A stretch of DNA of 64,000 nucleotides from Massilia sp. PAMC28688 (GTDB lineage: Bacteria > Pseudomonadota > Gammaproteobacteria > Burkholderiales > Burkholderiaceae_D). Position 1 is the first letter of the stretch. Every line of letters begins with the position of its first letter. The notes below the pieces were generated by a model that saw only the letters and a list, made by a program, of their open reading frames with translations, had not been told where the DNA came from and ran no database searches. The DNA lies in NCBI RefSeq assembly GCF_019443445.1, contig NZ_CP080378.1, positions 1,860,001 to 1,924,000 of the forward strand, in the 5' to 3' direction. A program made the translations under genes and the position numbers. This document shows positions 46,080-55,412 of this stretch, one piece after another.

Positions 46080-47714
46080 CTACATCCGGTCCAGCAACTG
46101 CTGCTCTGCCCGTTCACTGAGCACCAGTACCAGCTTGAGCCGCGCGCGCGTCATTCCCACAAACAGCTTGCGCAGGACCAGTTCATTGATCTGCTCAAAA
46201 TCAATTTCCGTGAAAATCACGGCCGGGGCCGACTGGCCCTTGAAGCGGTACACCGACTCGGCCAGCAGCCCGCCCTCGCGGTAGATGGGGGTGCCGAACA
46301 AGTCGTAGTCGCCGGTAAAGGACCTGAGCGTGTGCGCTTCGCTCAGCTTGTCCAGGTGGAGGATAGCTGACTTTTCGCGACCGCGGAAGGAGGCGATGGC
46401 GATATCGTGGCGCGCAAAGCCCGCACCCAGGCACATGGTGATGGCCTTGCGGGTCTGCGCCAGCATGGCTTCGGTGTCGCCCTCCGGGTACAGCAGTTCT
46501 TCAATATCGGCGCCCTTGAACGGGCTGCCTGCTTCCACCGGCGGCGAGACCGCGCCAATCGAGGCGAGCATGTCGACGATCTGGCGTGGGCTGCGAAAGT
46601 TGGTATCAGAATGGAGCTTGACCCAGCCGGGCAAGGGCACTTCCGGGCGTCCGTACAAGTTCTGATTGGGGTCTTCCAGCCAGATGGCACGCCCTTCTTC
46701 CTTGAGCATGCGCAGCAGGATATCGCGCCAGGCAGGCGAAAAATCCTGTCCCTCGTCCACGATGAGCACATCGTATTTCCACGCAGGCGGCAGCGCTGCT
46801 GTGCTCATCATGGTTTCGATGTCGGTCCAGACGGTTGGGGAAGCGTAATCGGGCGTATGGCCCTGGTCGCGCAGGAAGGCGTCGCTGAGCATGTGGAAGG
46901 TGGCGACCCGGCCGCCTGCCGGTACCAGGGTGCTGATGTGGTCGGCCAGCGGGCGGTTGTAGCACACGTACAGGGGGGACTGGTGCGCGTCGATGGCGGC
47001 GGCATATTCGGCCAGCGCGAGCTGGGTCTTGCCGCTGCCGGCAGTGCCGATCACGCGCAGGCGAAAGGGAGAAAACTCGAGCCGCCGCGCCCATGTGGCA
47101 AGGCCCCCCGACAGTCGCGTGACCATTTGGGCAGCGTTGCCGATCATGGAGCTGGGATCGGGCCGGATGCTGAGCATATTGCCCAGGAAGCGCGTCACCT
47201 TGTCGAACTGTTCGTCGGGCTTGGGATCGTGGATCGGCAGGATTTCGCGGATCATGTGCGCCAGCCGTTCCTTGCTGCCCGCATCAATGATGTGGCGCGG
47301 GTCGAGCCCTGCCAGGTGCGGATCGCGCACGATGTAATCCGGGCAGTACAGCAGGTAGTCAATCGACAGCTCGCCGCCAAAGCGTTCCTTCAGTCCCCGG
47401 ATCGAGCGCATGATGTGATTGGCGACGCGGCGCGGCTTGCCCTCGAAGTTCTTCACCAGTCCTTCTGGCGTCTCGCTCAGAAAGCCCGCTTTCTGCTCAA
47501 TGAGCAGCACGCGGCCATTGGGCGCGACGATGATGAAATCAATCTCGCCATAGGCGGAAAACCCATTTTCCACATTGGTCCAGTGGACCCCGTGATAGAT
47601 GCGATAGGGATCGTGGGCAAGGCGCTGGTCCAGGTAGCCGAGCGTCTCGATTTCGCGCGCGGCGCTGCCGGTGACGGCCATTTCCTGCCAGCCGGTTGGA
47701 TGAATGTGGGCCAT
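46080..47714 (-). CDS. NERD-domain UvrD-type helicase
   Basis: A 544-residue fusion. Residues about 15-130 are a NERD nuclease-related domain with Asp59 in GEIDFIIVAP and Glu73-Gln-Lys75 in LLIEQKAG. The helicase core follows: Walker A GTAGSGKTQLA (223-230), Walker B VLIVDEGQDFS, motif III WLEDPNQNLYGR, motif V VYRFKGQSAPAVIF and VI VGMTRARLKLVLVL. It likely processes DNA ends or repair intermediates; some homologues are found in phage defence, but no partner gene is beside it. Confidence 0.87.
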   Translation of the reverse strand: MAHIHPTGWQEMAVTGSAAREIETLGYLDQRLAHDPYRIYHGVHWTNVENGFSAYGEIDFIIVAPNGRVLLIEQKAGFLSETPEGLVKNFEGKPRRVANHIMRSIRGLKERFGGELSIDYLLYCPDYIVRDPHLAGLDPRHIIDAGSKERLAHMIREILPIHDPKPDEQFDKVTRFLGNMLSIRPDPSSMIGNAAQMVTRLSGGLATWARRLEFSPFRLRVIGTAGSGKTQLALAEYAAAIDAHQSPLYVCYNRPLADHISTLVPAGGRVATFHMLSDAFLRDQGHTPDYASPTVWTDIETMMSTAALPPAWKYDVLIVDEGQDFSPAWRDILLRMLKEEGRAIWLEDPNQNLYGRPEVPLPGWVKLHSDTNFRSPRQIVDMLASIGAVSPPVEAGSPFKGADIEELLYPEGDTEAMLAQTRKAITMCLGAGFARHDIAIASFRGREKSAILHLDKLSEAHTLRSFTGDYDLFGTPIYREGGLLAESVYRFKGQSAPAVIFTEIDFEQINELVLRKLFVGMTRARLKLVLVLSERAEQQLLDRM

Positions 47715-47845
47715 GGAATCCGGGAACGAGAGAAAACCTGATTGTATGACTGTTCACGCGACAGCTGCCACGCGCGTGCCGTTGGGGCCGATCCGGTCAT
47801 CTGCTCCATTGCCGGAGGCACGCATCTGGTTCTGGGCAAGGCGAC

Positions 47846-47881
47846 AAAAAAGCCGCTGCCGCGAAGATCGCGAAAGCGGCT
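47846..47881 (-). terminator. Terminator after ald
   Basis: On the minus strand AGCCGCT (47881-47875) pairs with AGCGGCT (47857-47851) around an inner GCG/CGC stem, followed by T6 (47851-47846). Confidence 0.8.
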
Positions 47882-47906
47882 GTCGAGTCATTCAGAGCGT
47901 TGCGGC

Positions 47907-49022
47907 TTACGCCAGCATGGCTTCGGCGCTGGTGTAGTCGTAACCCAGGTCGCGCGCAACCGCTTCGTATGTCACCTTGCCCAGGCAGACATTAAGGCCG
48001 TTGCGCAGGTGCGCGTCGTCCGCCAGTGCCCTTTTCCAGCCCTTGTTGGCCAGCGCCACGGCGTGCCCGATGGTGGCGTTATTGAGCGCGAAAGTGGACG
48101 TACGCGCCACGGCGCCAGGCATGTTGGCCACGCAGTAGTGAACCACGCCGTCAACCACATAGGTGGGTTCTGCGTGCGTGGTGGCGTGCGAGGTCTCGAA
48201 GCATCCACCCTGGTCGATCGCCACGTCCACCACCACGGCGCCCTTCTTCATGCGCGCGATCATGTCCTTGGTGACCAGCTTAGGCGCTGCGGCACCCGGC
48301 ACCAGCACCCCGCCCACGACCAGGTCGGCCGACAGCACCGATTCCTCGATCGACTGCGCATTCGAGTACTGGGTCGAGATGCGGTTGCCGTACACCAGAT
48401 CAAGCTGGCGCAGGCGGTCGATGCTGCGGTCGAGCACCGTCACGCGCGCACCGGTACCCACTGCCATTTGCATGGCATTGGTACCGACCACGCCGGCACC
48501 GATGATCACGATGTGGCCGGCGGCCACGCCCGGCACGCCGCCCAGCAGCAAACCCATGCCACCCTTGGATTTTTCGAGGTGCGCCGCGCCGGCCTGGATG
48601 GCCATGCGCCCTGCCACTTCGCTCATGGGCGCGAGCAGCGGCAGGCCGCCGCCGGCGCCGGTGATGGTTTCGTACGCAATGCAGACCGCGCCCGACTTGA
48701 CCAGGGCCGCCGTCTGCTCCGGGTCCGGTGCCAGGTGCAGGTAGGTGTAGAGAATCTGGCCAGCCGACAGCATGGCGCATTCACCCGGCTGCGGTTCCTT
48801 GACCTTGACGATCATCTCGGCGCGCGCAAAGATCTCCTTGGCCGTTTCCACCATCTCCGCGCCGGCTGCCCTGTACTGCTCGTCGGACAGGCCAATTTCG
48901 CCGCCGGCGTTCTTCTGCACCAGCACCTGGTGCCCGCGCGAAGTGAGCTCGCGCACACTTGGTGGAGTCAGTCCTACCCGGTATTCGTGATTCTTGATCT
49001 CTTTTGGTACGCCTACGATCAT
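47907..49022 (-). CDS. ald: Alanine dehydrogenase
   Basis: A 371-residue NAD enzyme converting L-alanine to pyruvate and ammonia. N-terminal MIVGVPKEIKNHEYRVGLTP, substrate-site KVKEPQ, NAD fold VIIGAGVVGTNAMQMAVGTGA, and C-terminal HYCVANMPGAVARTSTFALNNAT are the family motifs. The start at 49022 has GGAGG 5 bases upstream. It follows putA by 48 bases and ends at a terminator, so putA-ald is likely one transcript for amino-acid use. Confidence 0.95.
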   Translation of the reverse strand: MIVGVPKEIKNHEYRVGLTPPSVRELTSRGHQVLVQKNAGGEIGLSDEQYRAAGAEMVETAKEIFARAEMIVKVKEPQPGECAMLSAGQILYTYLHLAPDPEQTAALVKSGAVCIAYETITGAGGGLPLLAPMSEVAGRMAIQAGAAHLEKSKGGMGLLLGGVPGVAAGHIVIIGAGVVGTNAMQMAVGTGARVTVLDRSIDRLRQLDLVYGNRISTQYSNAQSIEESVLSADLVVGGVLVPGAAAPKLVTKDMIARMKKGAVVVDVAIDQGGCFETSHATTHAEPTYVVDGVVHYCVANMPGAVARTSTFALNNATIGHAVALANKGWKRALADDAHLRNGLNVCLGKVTYEAVARDLGYDYTSAEAMLA

Positions 49023-49070
49023 GTCTTCCTCCAAGGGTTTTTATAAGTTACTTCTTTTCTGACCGGGCTC

Positions 49071-52000
49071 CTACAGTCCCAACGTCATCAGACTAGCATT
49101 TCCGCCGGCCGCTGTCGTGTTCACGCACAAGGCGCGTTCGGCGACCAGGCGCCACAGGGGAATCGCACCTTCTTCGGTGGTGTCGATAATGCCCACGATG
49201 GCGCCGGAGCCCGCCGCCAGCTGTGAGCGCAGGTCGTCGGACAGCTGTGCTTCCACCAGCGCGATCTGAAATTCTGTTTTCACGGCTGACAGGGTGTCGG
49301 CAAATTCAATCAGCGACTTGACCTGGGCCGGCAAGCCTTGCGGAATCACGTCCTTCGATCCGGCCAGCACCACCGCACGGTTACCGGTGGCCAGCACCGC
49401 AGCGAGCTGGTTGAGCAGCACGCCAATGGTCGACGCCGCGCACAGCACCGCGCCGCGTGGCGCGAACGACAGCGAATTGCGCTCCCCCGTCGGCCCTGGC
49501 AGCGGCAGCGAAGTACCGAGCAGCGTGGTGCGCATGTACTGCTCGGCCAGGGTGACCACGCGCTGGTGGCCGTGGGTGCGTGCCCAGTCCAGCAGCGGAT
49601 CGAGTCCGGCACTGGCCTTGCGCTCGTGCTGCAGCAGTGCCGGGGCGCCTTTTTGCAGGCGTTTGAGGTACAGCGGGCCGCCCGCCTTGGGACCGGTGCC
49701 GGACTTGCCCTCGCCGCCAAAGGGCTGCACGCCCACCACCGCGCCCACGATATTGCGGTTCACGTAGATATTGCCAACGTGGGCGCGCGAAGCGATGAAG
49801 TCGATGGTTTCGTCAATGCGCGAATGCACACCCAGCGTCAGGCCGAAACCGGTGGCGTTGATCGCGTCCACAATGCGCGCCAGGTCGGCGCGGCGGTAGC
49901 GAATGATGTGCAGCACCGGGCCGAATACTTCCTTGGTCAGCTCCGACAGCGAACCGATTTCCAGCACCGTTGGCGGCACAAAGGTGCCCATCGCCGTGAC
50001 CGATGACGGCAGTTCCAGATCAAAGTGACTCTTAGCCGTCGGCTTGACGCGCGCAATATGATCGAGCAGGTTTTGCTGCGCTTCGCGGTCGATCACGGGG
50101 CCGATGTCGGTGTTCAGGTGGTCGGGATTGCCGACCCTGAGCTCCTGCATGGCGCCCTTGAGCATGCGAATGGTCTTGTCGGCGATATCGTCCTGCAGGA
50201 ACAGCACGCGCAGCGCCGAGCAGCGCTGGCCGGCGCTGTCAAAGGCCGACGTCATCACGTCCGTCACCACCTGTTCCGGCAGGGCCGAGGAATCGACGAT
50301 GAGCGCATTCTGGCCGCCGGTTTCGGCAATCAGGGGAATCTCGTTGTCCTCATCCACGGCGCGCCTGGCCAGGGTGCGGTTGATCAGCTGCGCCACTTCC
50401 GTGGAACCGGTGAAGATCACGCCGCGCACGCGCGCATCGGCAGTCAGGCGTGCGCCCACCACCTCGCCGCGGCCCGGCAGGAACTGCAGCGCGCCGCGCG
50501 GCACGCCCGCTTCGTGAAACAGCTGCACCGCGCGGTGCGCGATGATCGGGGTCTGCTCGGCCGGCTTGGCCAGCACCACGTTACCTGCCGCCAGGGCGGC
50601 TGCCACCTGGCCGGTGAAGATCGCCAGCGGGAAGTTCCAGGGGCTGATGCAGGTGACGGGACCCAGGGCCAGCACGTTCTGGGCATTGGCTACCTGCGCC
50701 GCGTAATAGCGCAGGAAGTCGACCGCCTCGCGGATCTCCGCAATCGCATTGGGCAGCGACTTGCCCGCCTCGCGCACGGCCAGCGACATCAACTCGTCGT
50801 AGTGCTGCTCGAACAGGTCGGCAGTGTTGGCGATGATGCGCGCGCGCTCGGACGGCGTGGTGGTCTGCCAGTCCATGGCGTAGGCGGCAGCGCTGGCCAG
50901 CGCGGTGTCCACGTCGGCGCTGGACGCCTCGGTCACATGGCCAACGATGTCTTCATGATTGGCCGGGTTGCGGATGGCGTGCTTGTTCTCGCCCGCCAGC
51001 GCGCCGTCGATCAGGGGCTGGCAGTGGTAATTGCGCACGATGGTGAGGGTCTTGCCCAGCGCGCGCAAGACATCCTCATTGGTCAGGTCCAGGCCTGCCG
51101 AATTTTCACGCTCGGTGCCAAACAGCTGCGCCGGCAGCGGGATGCCGGGGTGCGGCGCGCCGCCGTGGGCGCGCGAGGCTTCGAATGGATCGGCAATCAG
51201 GCTGTCAATGGCGACCTTCTCGTCCACGATCTGGTTCACGAACGACGAATTGGCACCGTTCTCCAGCAGCCGCCGCACCAGGTAGGCCAGCAGCGTTTCG
51301 TGCGACCCGACCGGCGCATAGATGCGGCATGCCTTGCCCAGGTTTTCCTTGCCTACCACCTGGTCGTACAGCGTCTCGCCCATGCCATGCAGGCACTGGA
51401 ATTCGTAGTCCTCCACCTTCGCTTCCTGGGCCCAGGTGTAGATGACGGCCAGGCTGTGCGCGTTGTGGGTGGCGAACTGCGGATAGATCACGTCGGTCGT
51501 GGCCAGCAGTTTTTTGGCGCAGGCCAGGTAGGACACGTCGGTGTAGACCTTGCGCGTGTAGACCGGGTAGCCGGGCATGCCGTCGACCTGGGCGCGCTTG
51601 ATCTCGGCGTCCCAGTAAGCGCCCTTCACCAGTCGCACCATGAACTTGCGGTTGCTGCGGCGGGCCAGGTCGACCAGGTAATCGATCACGAACGGGCAGC
51701 GCTTTTGGTAAGCCTGCACCACAAAGCCGATGCCGTCAAAGCCGGCCAGCTCGGGGTCGAAGGCCATCGCTTCCATCAGGTCGAGCGAAATCTCGAGGCG
51801 GTCGGCTTCTTCGGCGTCGATGTTCAGGCCAATGTTGTAGCGCTTGGCCAAGAGCACCAGCTGCTTCAGGCGCGGCAGCAGCTCTTCCATCACGCGAGCC
51901 TGCTGCGCGCGGCTATAGCGCGGGTGCAGGGCCGAGAGCTTGACCGAGATGCCGGGGCCGTCCTTGATGCCGCGGCCATTGGAAGCCTTGCCGATGGCGT

Positions 52001-52718
52001 GAATCGCCGTCTCGTAGGCGGCGTAATAGTTCTTGGCGTCGGCTTCGGTCAGCGCGGCTTCGCCCAGCATGTCATAGGAATAGCGATAGCCACGCGCCTC
52101 GTTGTCGCGGCTGTTCTTGAGCGCCTCGTCGATGGTCTGGCCGGTGACGAACTGGTTGCCCAGCATGCGCATGGCCAGGTCCACGCCTTTGCGGATCAAG
52201 GGCTCGCCACCCTTGCCGATCAACTTGGACAAGGCAGAAGTGAGCCCCGCCTCGCTGCTGGTGCCAACCAGCTTGCCGGTGATGAGCAGACCCCAGGTGG
52301 CGGCATTGACGAACAGCGAGGGCGACTCGCCCAGGTGCTTGCGCCAGTCGCCCTTGCTGATCTTGTCGGCGATGAGGCGGTCGGCAGTGGCACTGTCGGG
52401 GATGCGCAGCAGTGCTTCGGCCAGGCACATGAGCGCCACCCCTTCCTCCGACGACAGCGAAAACTCGTGCATCAGCGCGTCGACGCCGGAGGCCCGGGTG
52501 CGCTTGCTGCGCACGGCCGACACCAGCCGGTGCGCCAGCGCATGCGCACCGGCGTGCGGGCGCGCCGATTGCGCGAGCAGCCAGCCGACCATCTCCGGCT
52601 CACTGCGGCGGTACGCGGCGGTAATGGCGGCGCGCAAAGGCCTGGGATGCTCAATAATTTGCGACTGGAAGGTGGAAAACGGGGCGGTGGACGCGGCCGA
52701 AGGTGCGGCGATAGGCAT
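49071..52718 (-). CDS. putA: Bifunctional proline dehydrogenase / glutamate semialdehyde dehydrogenase PutA
   Basis: A 1215-residue enzyme turning proline into glutamate. Residues about 1-480 form the FAD proline dehydrogenase barrel (VKLSALHPRYSRAQ, GYPVYTRKVYTDVSYL); residues about 530-1030 the aldehyde dehydrogenase, with SPWNFPLAIFTG, the Cys nucleophile in FDSAGQRCSALRVLFLQ and Glu in AETGGQNALIV; the last ~180 residues are the C-terminal ALDH-superfamily lid. There is no N-terminal ribbon-helix-helix, so it does not repress itself. ATG at 52718. Divergent from an Lrp-type regulator. Confidence 0.96.
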   Translation of the reverse strand: MPIAAPSAASTAPFSTFQSQIIEHPRPLRAAITAAYRRSEPEMVGWLLAQSARPHAGAHALAHRLVSAVRSKRTRASGVDALMHEFSLSSEEGVALMCLAEALLRIPDSATADRLIADKISKGDWRKHLGESPSLFVNAATWGLLITGKLVGTSSEAGLTSALSKLIGKGGEPLIRKGVDLAMRMLGNQFVTGQTIDEALKNSRDNEARGYRYSYDMLGEAALTEADAKNYYAAYETAIHAIGKASNGRGIKDGPGISVKLSALHPRYSRAQQARVMEELLPRLKQLVLLAKRYNIGLNIDAEEADRLEISLDLMEAMAFDPELAGFDGIGFVVQAYQKRCPFVIDYLVDLARRSNRKFMVRLVKGAYWDAEIKRAQVDGMPGYPVYTRKVYTDVSYLACAKKLLATTDVIYPQFATHNAHSLAVIYTWAQEAKVEDYEFQCLHGMGETLYDQVVGKENLGKACRIYAPVGSHETLLAYLVRRLLENGANSSFVNQIVDEKVAIDSLIADPFEASRAHGGAPHPGIPLPAQLFGTERENSAGLDLTNEDVLRALGKTLTIVRNYHCQPLIDGALAGENKHAIRNPANHEDIVGHVTEASSADVDTALASAAAYAMDWQTTTPSERARIIANTADLFEQHYDELMSLAVREAGKSLPNAIAEIREAVDFLRYYAAQVANAQNVLALGPVTCISPWNFPLAIFTGQVAAALAAGNVVLAKPAEQTPIIAHRAVQLFHEAGVPRGALQFLPGRGEVVGARLTADARVRGVIFTGSTEVAQLINRTLARRAVDEDNEIPLIAETGGQNALIVDSSALPEQVVTDVMTSAFDSAGQRCSALRVLFLQDDIADKTIRMLKGAMQELRVGNPDHLNTDIGPVIDREAQQNLLDHIARVKPTAKSHFDLELPSSVTAMGTFVPPTVLEIGSLSELTKEVFGPVLHIIRYRRADLARIVDAINATGFGLTLGVHSRIDETIDFIASRAHVGNIYVNRNIVGAVVGVQPFGGEGKSGTGPKAGGPLYLKRLQKGAPALLQHERKASAGLDPLLDWARTHGHQRVVTLAEQYMRTTLLGTSLPLPGPTGERNSLSFAPRGAVLCAASTIGVLLNQLAAVLATGNRAVVLAGSKDVIPQGLPAQVKSLIEFADTLSAVKTEFQIALVEAQLSDDLRSQLAAGSGAIVGIIDTTEEGAIPLWRLVAERALCVNTTAAGGNASLMTLGL

Positions 52719-52849
52719 GAAAAGTCTTTGTGGTGATTGTTTCGGATACAGGTATACGGCGGCATTTGACGCACGCAAAGATGATTCGATTGTAGAGCGA
52801 TTTCTTCTGGATTAATTCTGGTTATACAGAAGACTAGCCATAGAATGTT

Positions 52850-52872
52850 TTTGGTGAGACAATTTCACCAAA
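52850..52872. promoter_or_regulatory. Palindromic operator between putA and the Lrp gene
   Basis: TTTGGTGA (52850-52857) and TCACCAAA (52865-52872) form a perfect 8-bp inverted repeat with a 7-base AT-rich centre. It lies 28 bases from the regulator's start and 132 from putA. Probably bound by the adjacent Lrp-family protein. Confidence 0.6.
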
Positions 52873-52899
52873 TTAAATTTATTCAGGGGGTAATCCGCC

Positions 52900-53355
52900 A
52901 TGTTGGACAAGATCAGCAAGAAGATTCTCGCCGAGCTGCAGAGCGACGGCCGCATCAGCAACGTCGAACTTGCCGCGCGGGTGAACCTGTCGCCGGCGGC
53001 CTGTCTGGAGCGGGTGCGTAAGCTGCATGAGTCGGGCTACATCATGGGCTACACGGCGCAGCTCAATCCCCAGCTGCTCGACGTGTCGCTGCTGGTCTTC
53101 ATCGAGGTGGTGCTTGATCGTACCACTCCTGAAGTGTTCGACGCATTCAAAAACAGCGTCCAGCTGATTCCGGAAGTGCTGGAATGCCACATGGTGGCAG
53201 GAGGCTTTGATTACCTGGTCAAGGCACGGGTCAAGGACATGGCGGCCTACCGCGAATTCCTGGGCAAGACCCTGCTGCAAAAAGGCGTGCGCGAAACGCA
53301 CACCTACGCCGTCATGGAAGAGGTCAAGAACACGACCAAGCTGCCAATCAAGTAA
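52900..53355 (+). CDS. Lrp/AsnC family regulator, probable proline-use regulator
   Basis: A 151-residue regulator: N-terminal helix-turn-helix (ISNVELAARVNLSPAACLERVRKL) and the RAM ligand domain (SLLVFIEVVLDRTTPEVFDAF, HMVAGGFDYLVKARVKDM). Divergent position next to putA fits PutR/BkdR-type activators that sense amino acids, but the ligand is inferred. AGGGGG precedes the ATG. Confidence 0.88.
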   Translation: MLDKISKKILAELQSDGRISNVELAARVNLSPAACLERVRKLHESGYIMGYTAQLNPQLLDVSLLVFIEVVLDRTTPEVFDAFKNSVQLIPEVLECHMVAGGFDYLVKARVKDMAAYREFLGKTLLQKGVRETHTYAVMEEVKNTTKLPIK

Positions 53356-53389
53356 GCCGCCGGCACCGTCGCCAAGCTGGACAATACTT

Positions 53390-53608
53390 GTCTATACAAA
53401 AAGTGGTCTGACCCTGGTTTCGGGAAACAAATCCAAAAGGTTCCGTGCCGGGGTTTGAGCAGCGACGCCGGAACGCGCAAAATTGTACCGCTGCGGCGCT
53501 TGACGGCAGCGCACTCCCCTTCATTTTTCCCTCCAAAATGTCCTGCGGCTATTGCCTAACACCAGGGTCAGACCACTTTTTGTCTATACAAGTGGTGGTC
53601 TGACCCTG
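53390..53608. repeat. GGTCTGACCCTG repeat cluster
   Basis: Three copies of a GGTCTGACCCTG element: A in AAAAAGTGGTCTGACCCTGG (53398-53417), B its exact inverse (53562-53581) and C direct (53595-53608). A and C are each preceded by TGTCTATACAA, at 53390 and 53581. B and C form a 14-bp hairpin (53563-53576 with 53595-53608). About 280 bases lie between lrp and lysR; no gene is evident. Looks like a REP/BIME-type element. Confidence 0.7.
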
Positions 53609-53635
53609 CCTTGGGGAAAGAGGAAACGGGAAGGT

Positions 53636-54589
53636 TTAGTCGCTGCCTTTGGTCGAGGAGCGGGGTACGGGCATGTTCATGCCTTCGAGGTGCTTGCGCA
53701 GCCATTTGTGGGTGGGGCTGCGGGCGTCCCGTTCGTGCCACAGCATGTCCAGGTGGACCGGCGGCAGCGTGAAGGGCAGCTCGCGCCACGCCAGGGCGTC
53801 GGTGTTGCCGGTGGAGGCTACCAGGTGCTTGGGCAGCACGGTGATCAGGTCGGAATTGGCCACCACCCGCCCCGCCGTGAAGAACTGGTTGACGGTGAGG
53901 ATGATCCGCCGCTCGCGCCCCACCTGCGCCAGCGCTTCGTCCACCAGGCCATGGGCGCGGCCCGAAAAGCTCACCAGCAGGTGGTTGGCCTGGCAGTAGT
54001 TGTCCATGTTGAGCTCGACCTTGGCCAGCGGGTGGCCCTTGCGCATCACGCACACGTAATGGCCCGAATACAGGCGTTCGTGGCGGATGGGCGAGCTGGT
54101 GTCGCTCGAAAGCTGGGCCGCCACGCCCGGAAAGAAGCCGACCGCCAGGTCAATGTCGCCGCGCAGCAGCATGGGACGGGGCTCGCGCGTGGTCAGCGGC
54201 ACCATGCGCACGTTCACCCCAGGCGCTTCACTTTCAATCGAGCGCATCAGCGATGGCAGCCAGAACGCGGCGGTGGCGTCGGCCATGGCCATGCGGAAGG
54301 TGGCGTGGGCCTTGGAGACATCGAAGGTTTCCGGCGTAACGGCCGCTTCCAGCCCGGCCAGGGCCGAGCGCACCGCCGGCCACAGCGCTTCGGCGCGCGG
54401 GGTGGGCTTGACCCCGTAGGCGGTGCGGATCAACAGTTCGTCGCCCAGGCTTTCGCGCAGGCGCTTGATGGCATTCGACACGGCAGGCTGGGTCATGGCC
54501 AGGTGGCCGGCGGCGCGGGTCAGGTTTTGCTCGGTCATCACGGCGTCAAAGACGCGCAGCAGGTTCAAGTCGAGTGTCAGGAAGCTCAT
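53636..54589 (-). CDS. LysR family transcriptional regulator
   Basis: A 317-residue LysR protein. HTH residues about 5-65 include LTRAAGHLAMTQPAVSNAIKRLRESLGDELLIR; the rest is the two-lobe effector domain. ATG 54589 chosen since family homology starts at MSFLTLDLNLLRVF. The target genes are not apparent: the flanking gene on the other side (chalcone-isomerase-like) is on the same strand, behind a terminator. Confidence 0.9.
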   Translation of the reverse strand: MSFLTLDLNLLRVFDAVMTEQNLTRAAGHLAMTQPAVSNAIKRLRESLGDELLIRTAYGVKPTPRAEALWPAVRSALAGLEAAVTPETFDVSKAHATFRMAMADATAAFWLPSLMRSIESEAPGVNVRMVPLTTREPRPMLLRGDIDLAVGFFPGVAAQLSSDTSSPIRHERLYSGHYVCVMRKGHPLAKVELNMDNYCQANHLLVSFSGRAHGLVDEALAQVGRERRIILTVNQFFTAGRVVANSDLITVLPKHLVASTGNTDALAWRELPFTLPPVHLDMLWHERDARSPTHKWLRKHLEGMNMPVPRSSTKGSD

Positions 54590-54666
54590 GAGATCCAAAG
54601 AAGAGGCAGACCGTTAATCATACAGTAACGGTTCGCGGCGGCGGTGGCGCAATGAATGGCAGAGAT

Positions 54667-54697
54667 AAAAAAACGGCGCCTGGAATCCCAGGCGCCG
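54667..54697 (-). terminator. Rho-independent terminator after the chalcone-isomerase-like gene
   Basis: Minus strand: CGGCGCCTGG, 4-base loop, CCAGGCGCCG (54697-54674), then T7 (54673-54667). A textbook intrinsic terminator. Confidence 0.92.
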
Positions 54698-54716
54698 CTC
54701 GATGACGTTTGCGCAA

Positions 54717-55334
54717 TCAGGCGTTCGATGCCGCCGGTGCCTTGCCGCCATTGAGCAGGCGTGGCTTGAGCGAACTGTCCGCAGGCTTCTCGCCCAGCCA
54801 GATCTTCATGATGGCATTGTAAAACACCACATCGGTCACGGTTTCGCCAATCTGCTTGCCGTTGAGGGTGCACACGGTGCCGGTGCCGGGGATGTAATCG
54901 AGGTCCAGCACGTCACCTTTTTTCAGGCCAGGAATCGAGGCGAACATTTCGCCGAATTTGCTGATCTGGCCAACAATTTTCATCTTGTCATTCTTGTCGG
55001 TATTGTTGTTGATACCTGCCATGAATGCGCTGCCGAAGTCGTCAGCCGAGATGTCACGCAGCATCACCAGGTGGATGCGGCGCGGACCGTCCGTCTTGAA
55101 TACGGCATCGGTCGTGGTGGTCTTGCTTGGCAGGTAGAGCGAGGTCACGTACACCTTGACGATGAACTTGTTGCGAATGCCATAGCCATTGAGCACGAGC
55201 TCCTTGCCGGCGACCTTGACGGACTCTTTCAACGTGACACCAGCAACCTCCGCTGCCATGGCACTCTGGGTGAACGCGCACGCCAGGATCGCGCCTGCGA
55301 ATACGCCTTTAAGTAAATTTTTCATAGCAAACAT
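54717..55334 (-). CDS. Chalcone isomerase-like exported protein, copy 1
   Basis: A 205-residue secreted protein of the chalcone isomerase-like (Chalcone_3) family. Signal peptide ends SAMAAEVAG; conserved segments are ELVLNGYGIRNKFIVKVYVTSLYLPSK, PRRIHLVMLRDISADDFGSAFMAGI and KKGDVLDLDYIPGTGT. Bacterial members lack proven isomerase activity; lipid or fatty-acid binding is likely. GGAG is 6 bases before the ATG. Paralog of the next gene. Confidence 0.87.
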   Translation of the reverse strand: MFAMKNLLKGVFAGAILACAFTQSAMAAEVAGVTLKESVKVAGKELVLNGYGIRNKFIVKVYVTSLYLPSKTTTTDAVFKTDGPRRIHLVMLRDISADDFGSAFMAGINNNTDKNDKMKIVGQISKFGEMFASIPGLKKGDVLDLDYIPGTGTVCTLNGKQIGETVTDVVFYNAIMKIWLGEKPADSSLKPRLLNGGKAPAASNA

Positions 55335-55412
55335 GGTGTCTCCGTGAGATAAGTACCACAACAATAAGGAAGGCCACATGGCCCTCCTGATACAGCGTCC
55401 GCTTGCGCGGGT

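Noticed and set aside
50025..52736. A 903-codon plus-strand frame
   Set aside because: Antisense to putA, Gly/Arg/His-rich, no recognisable domain.
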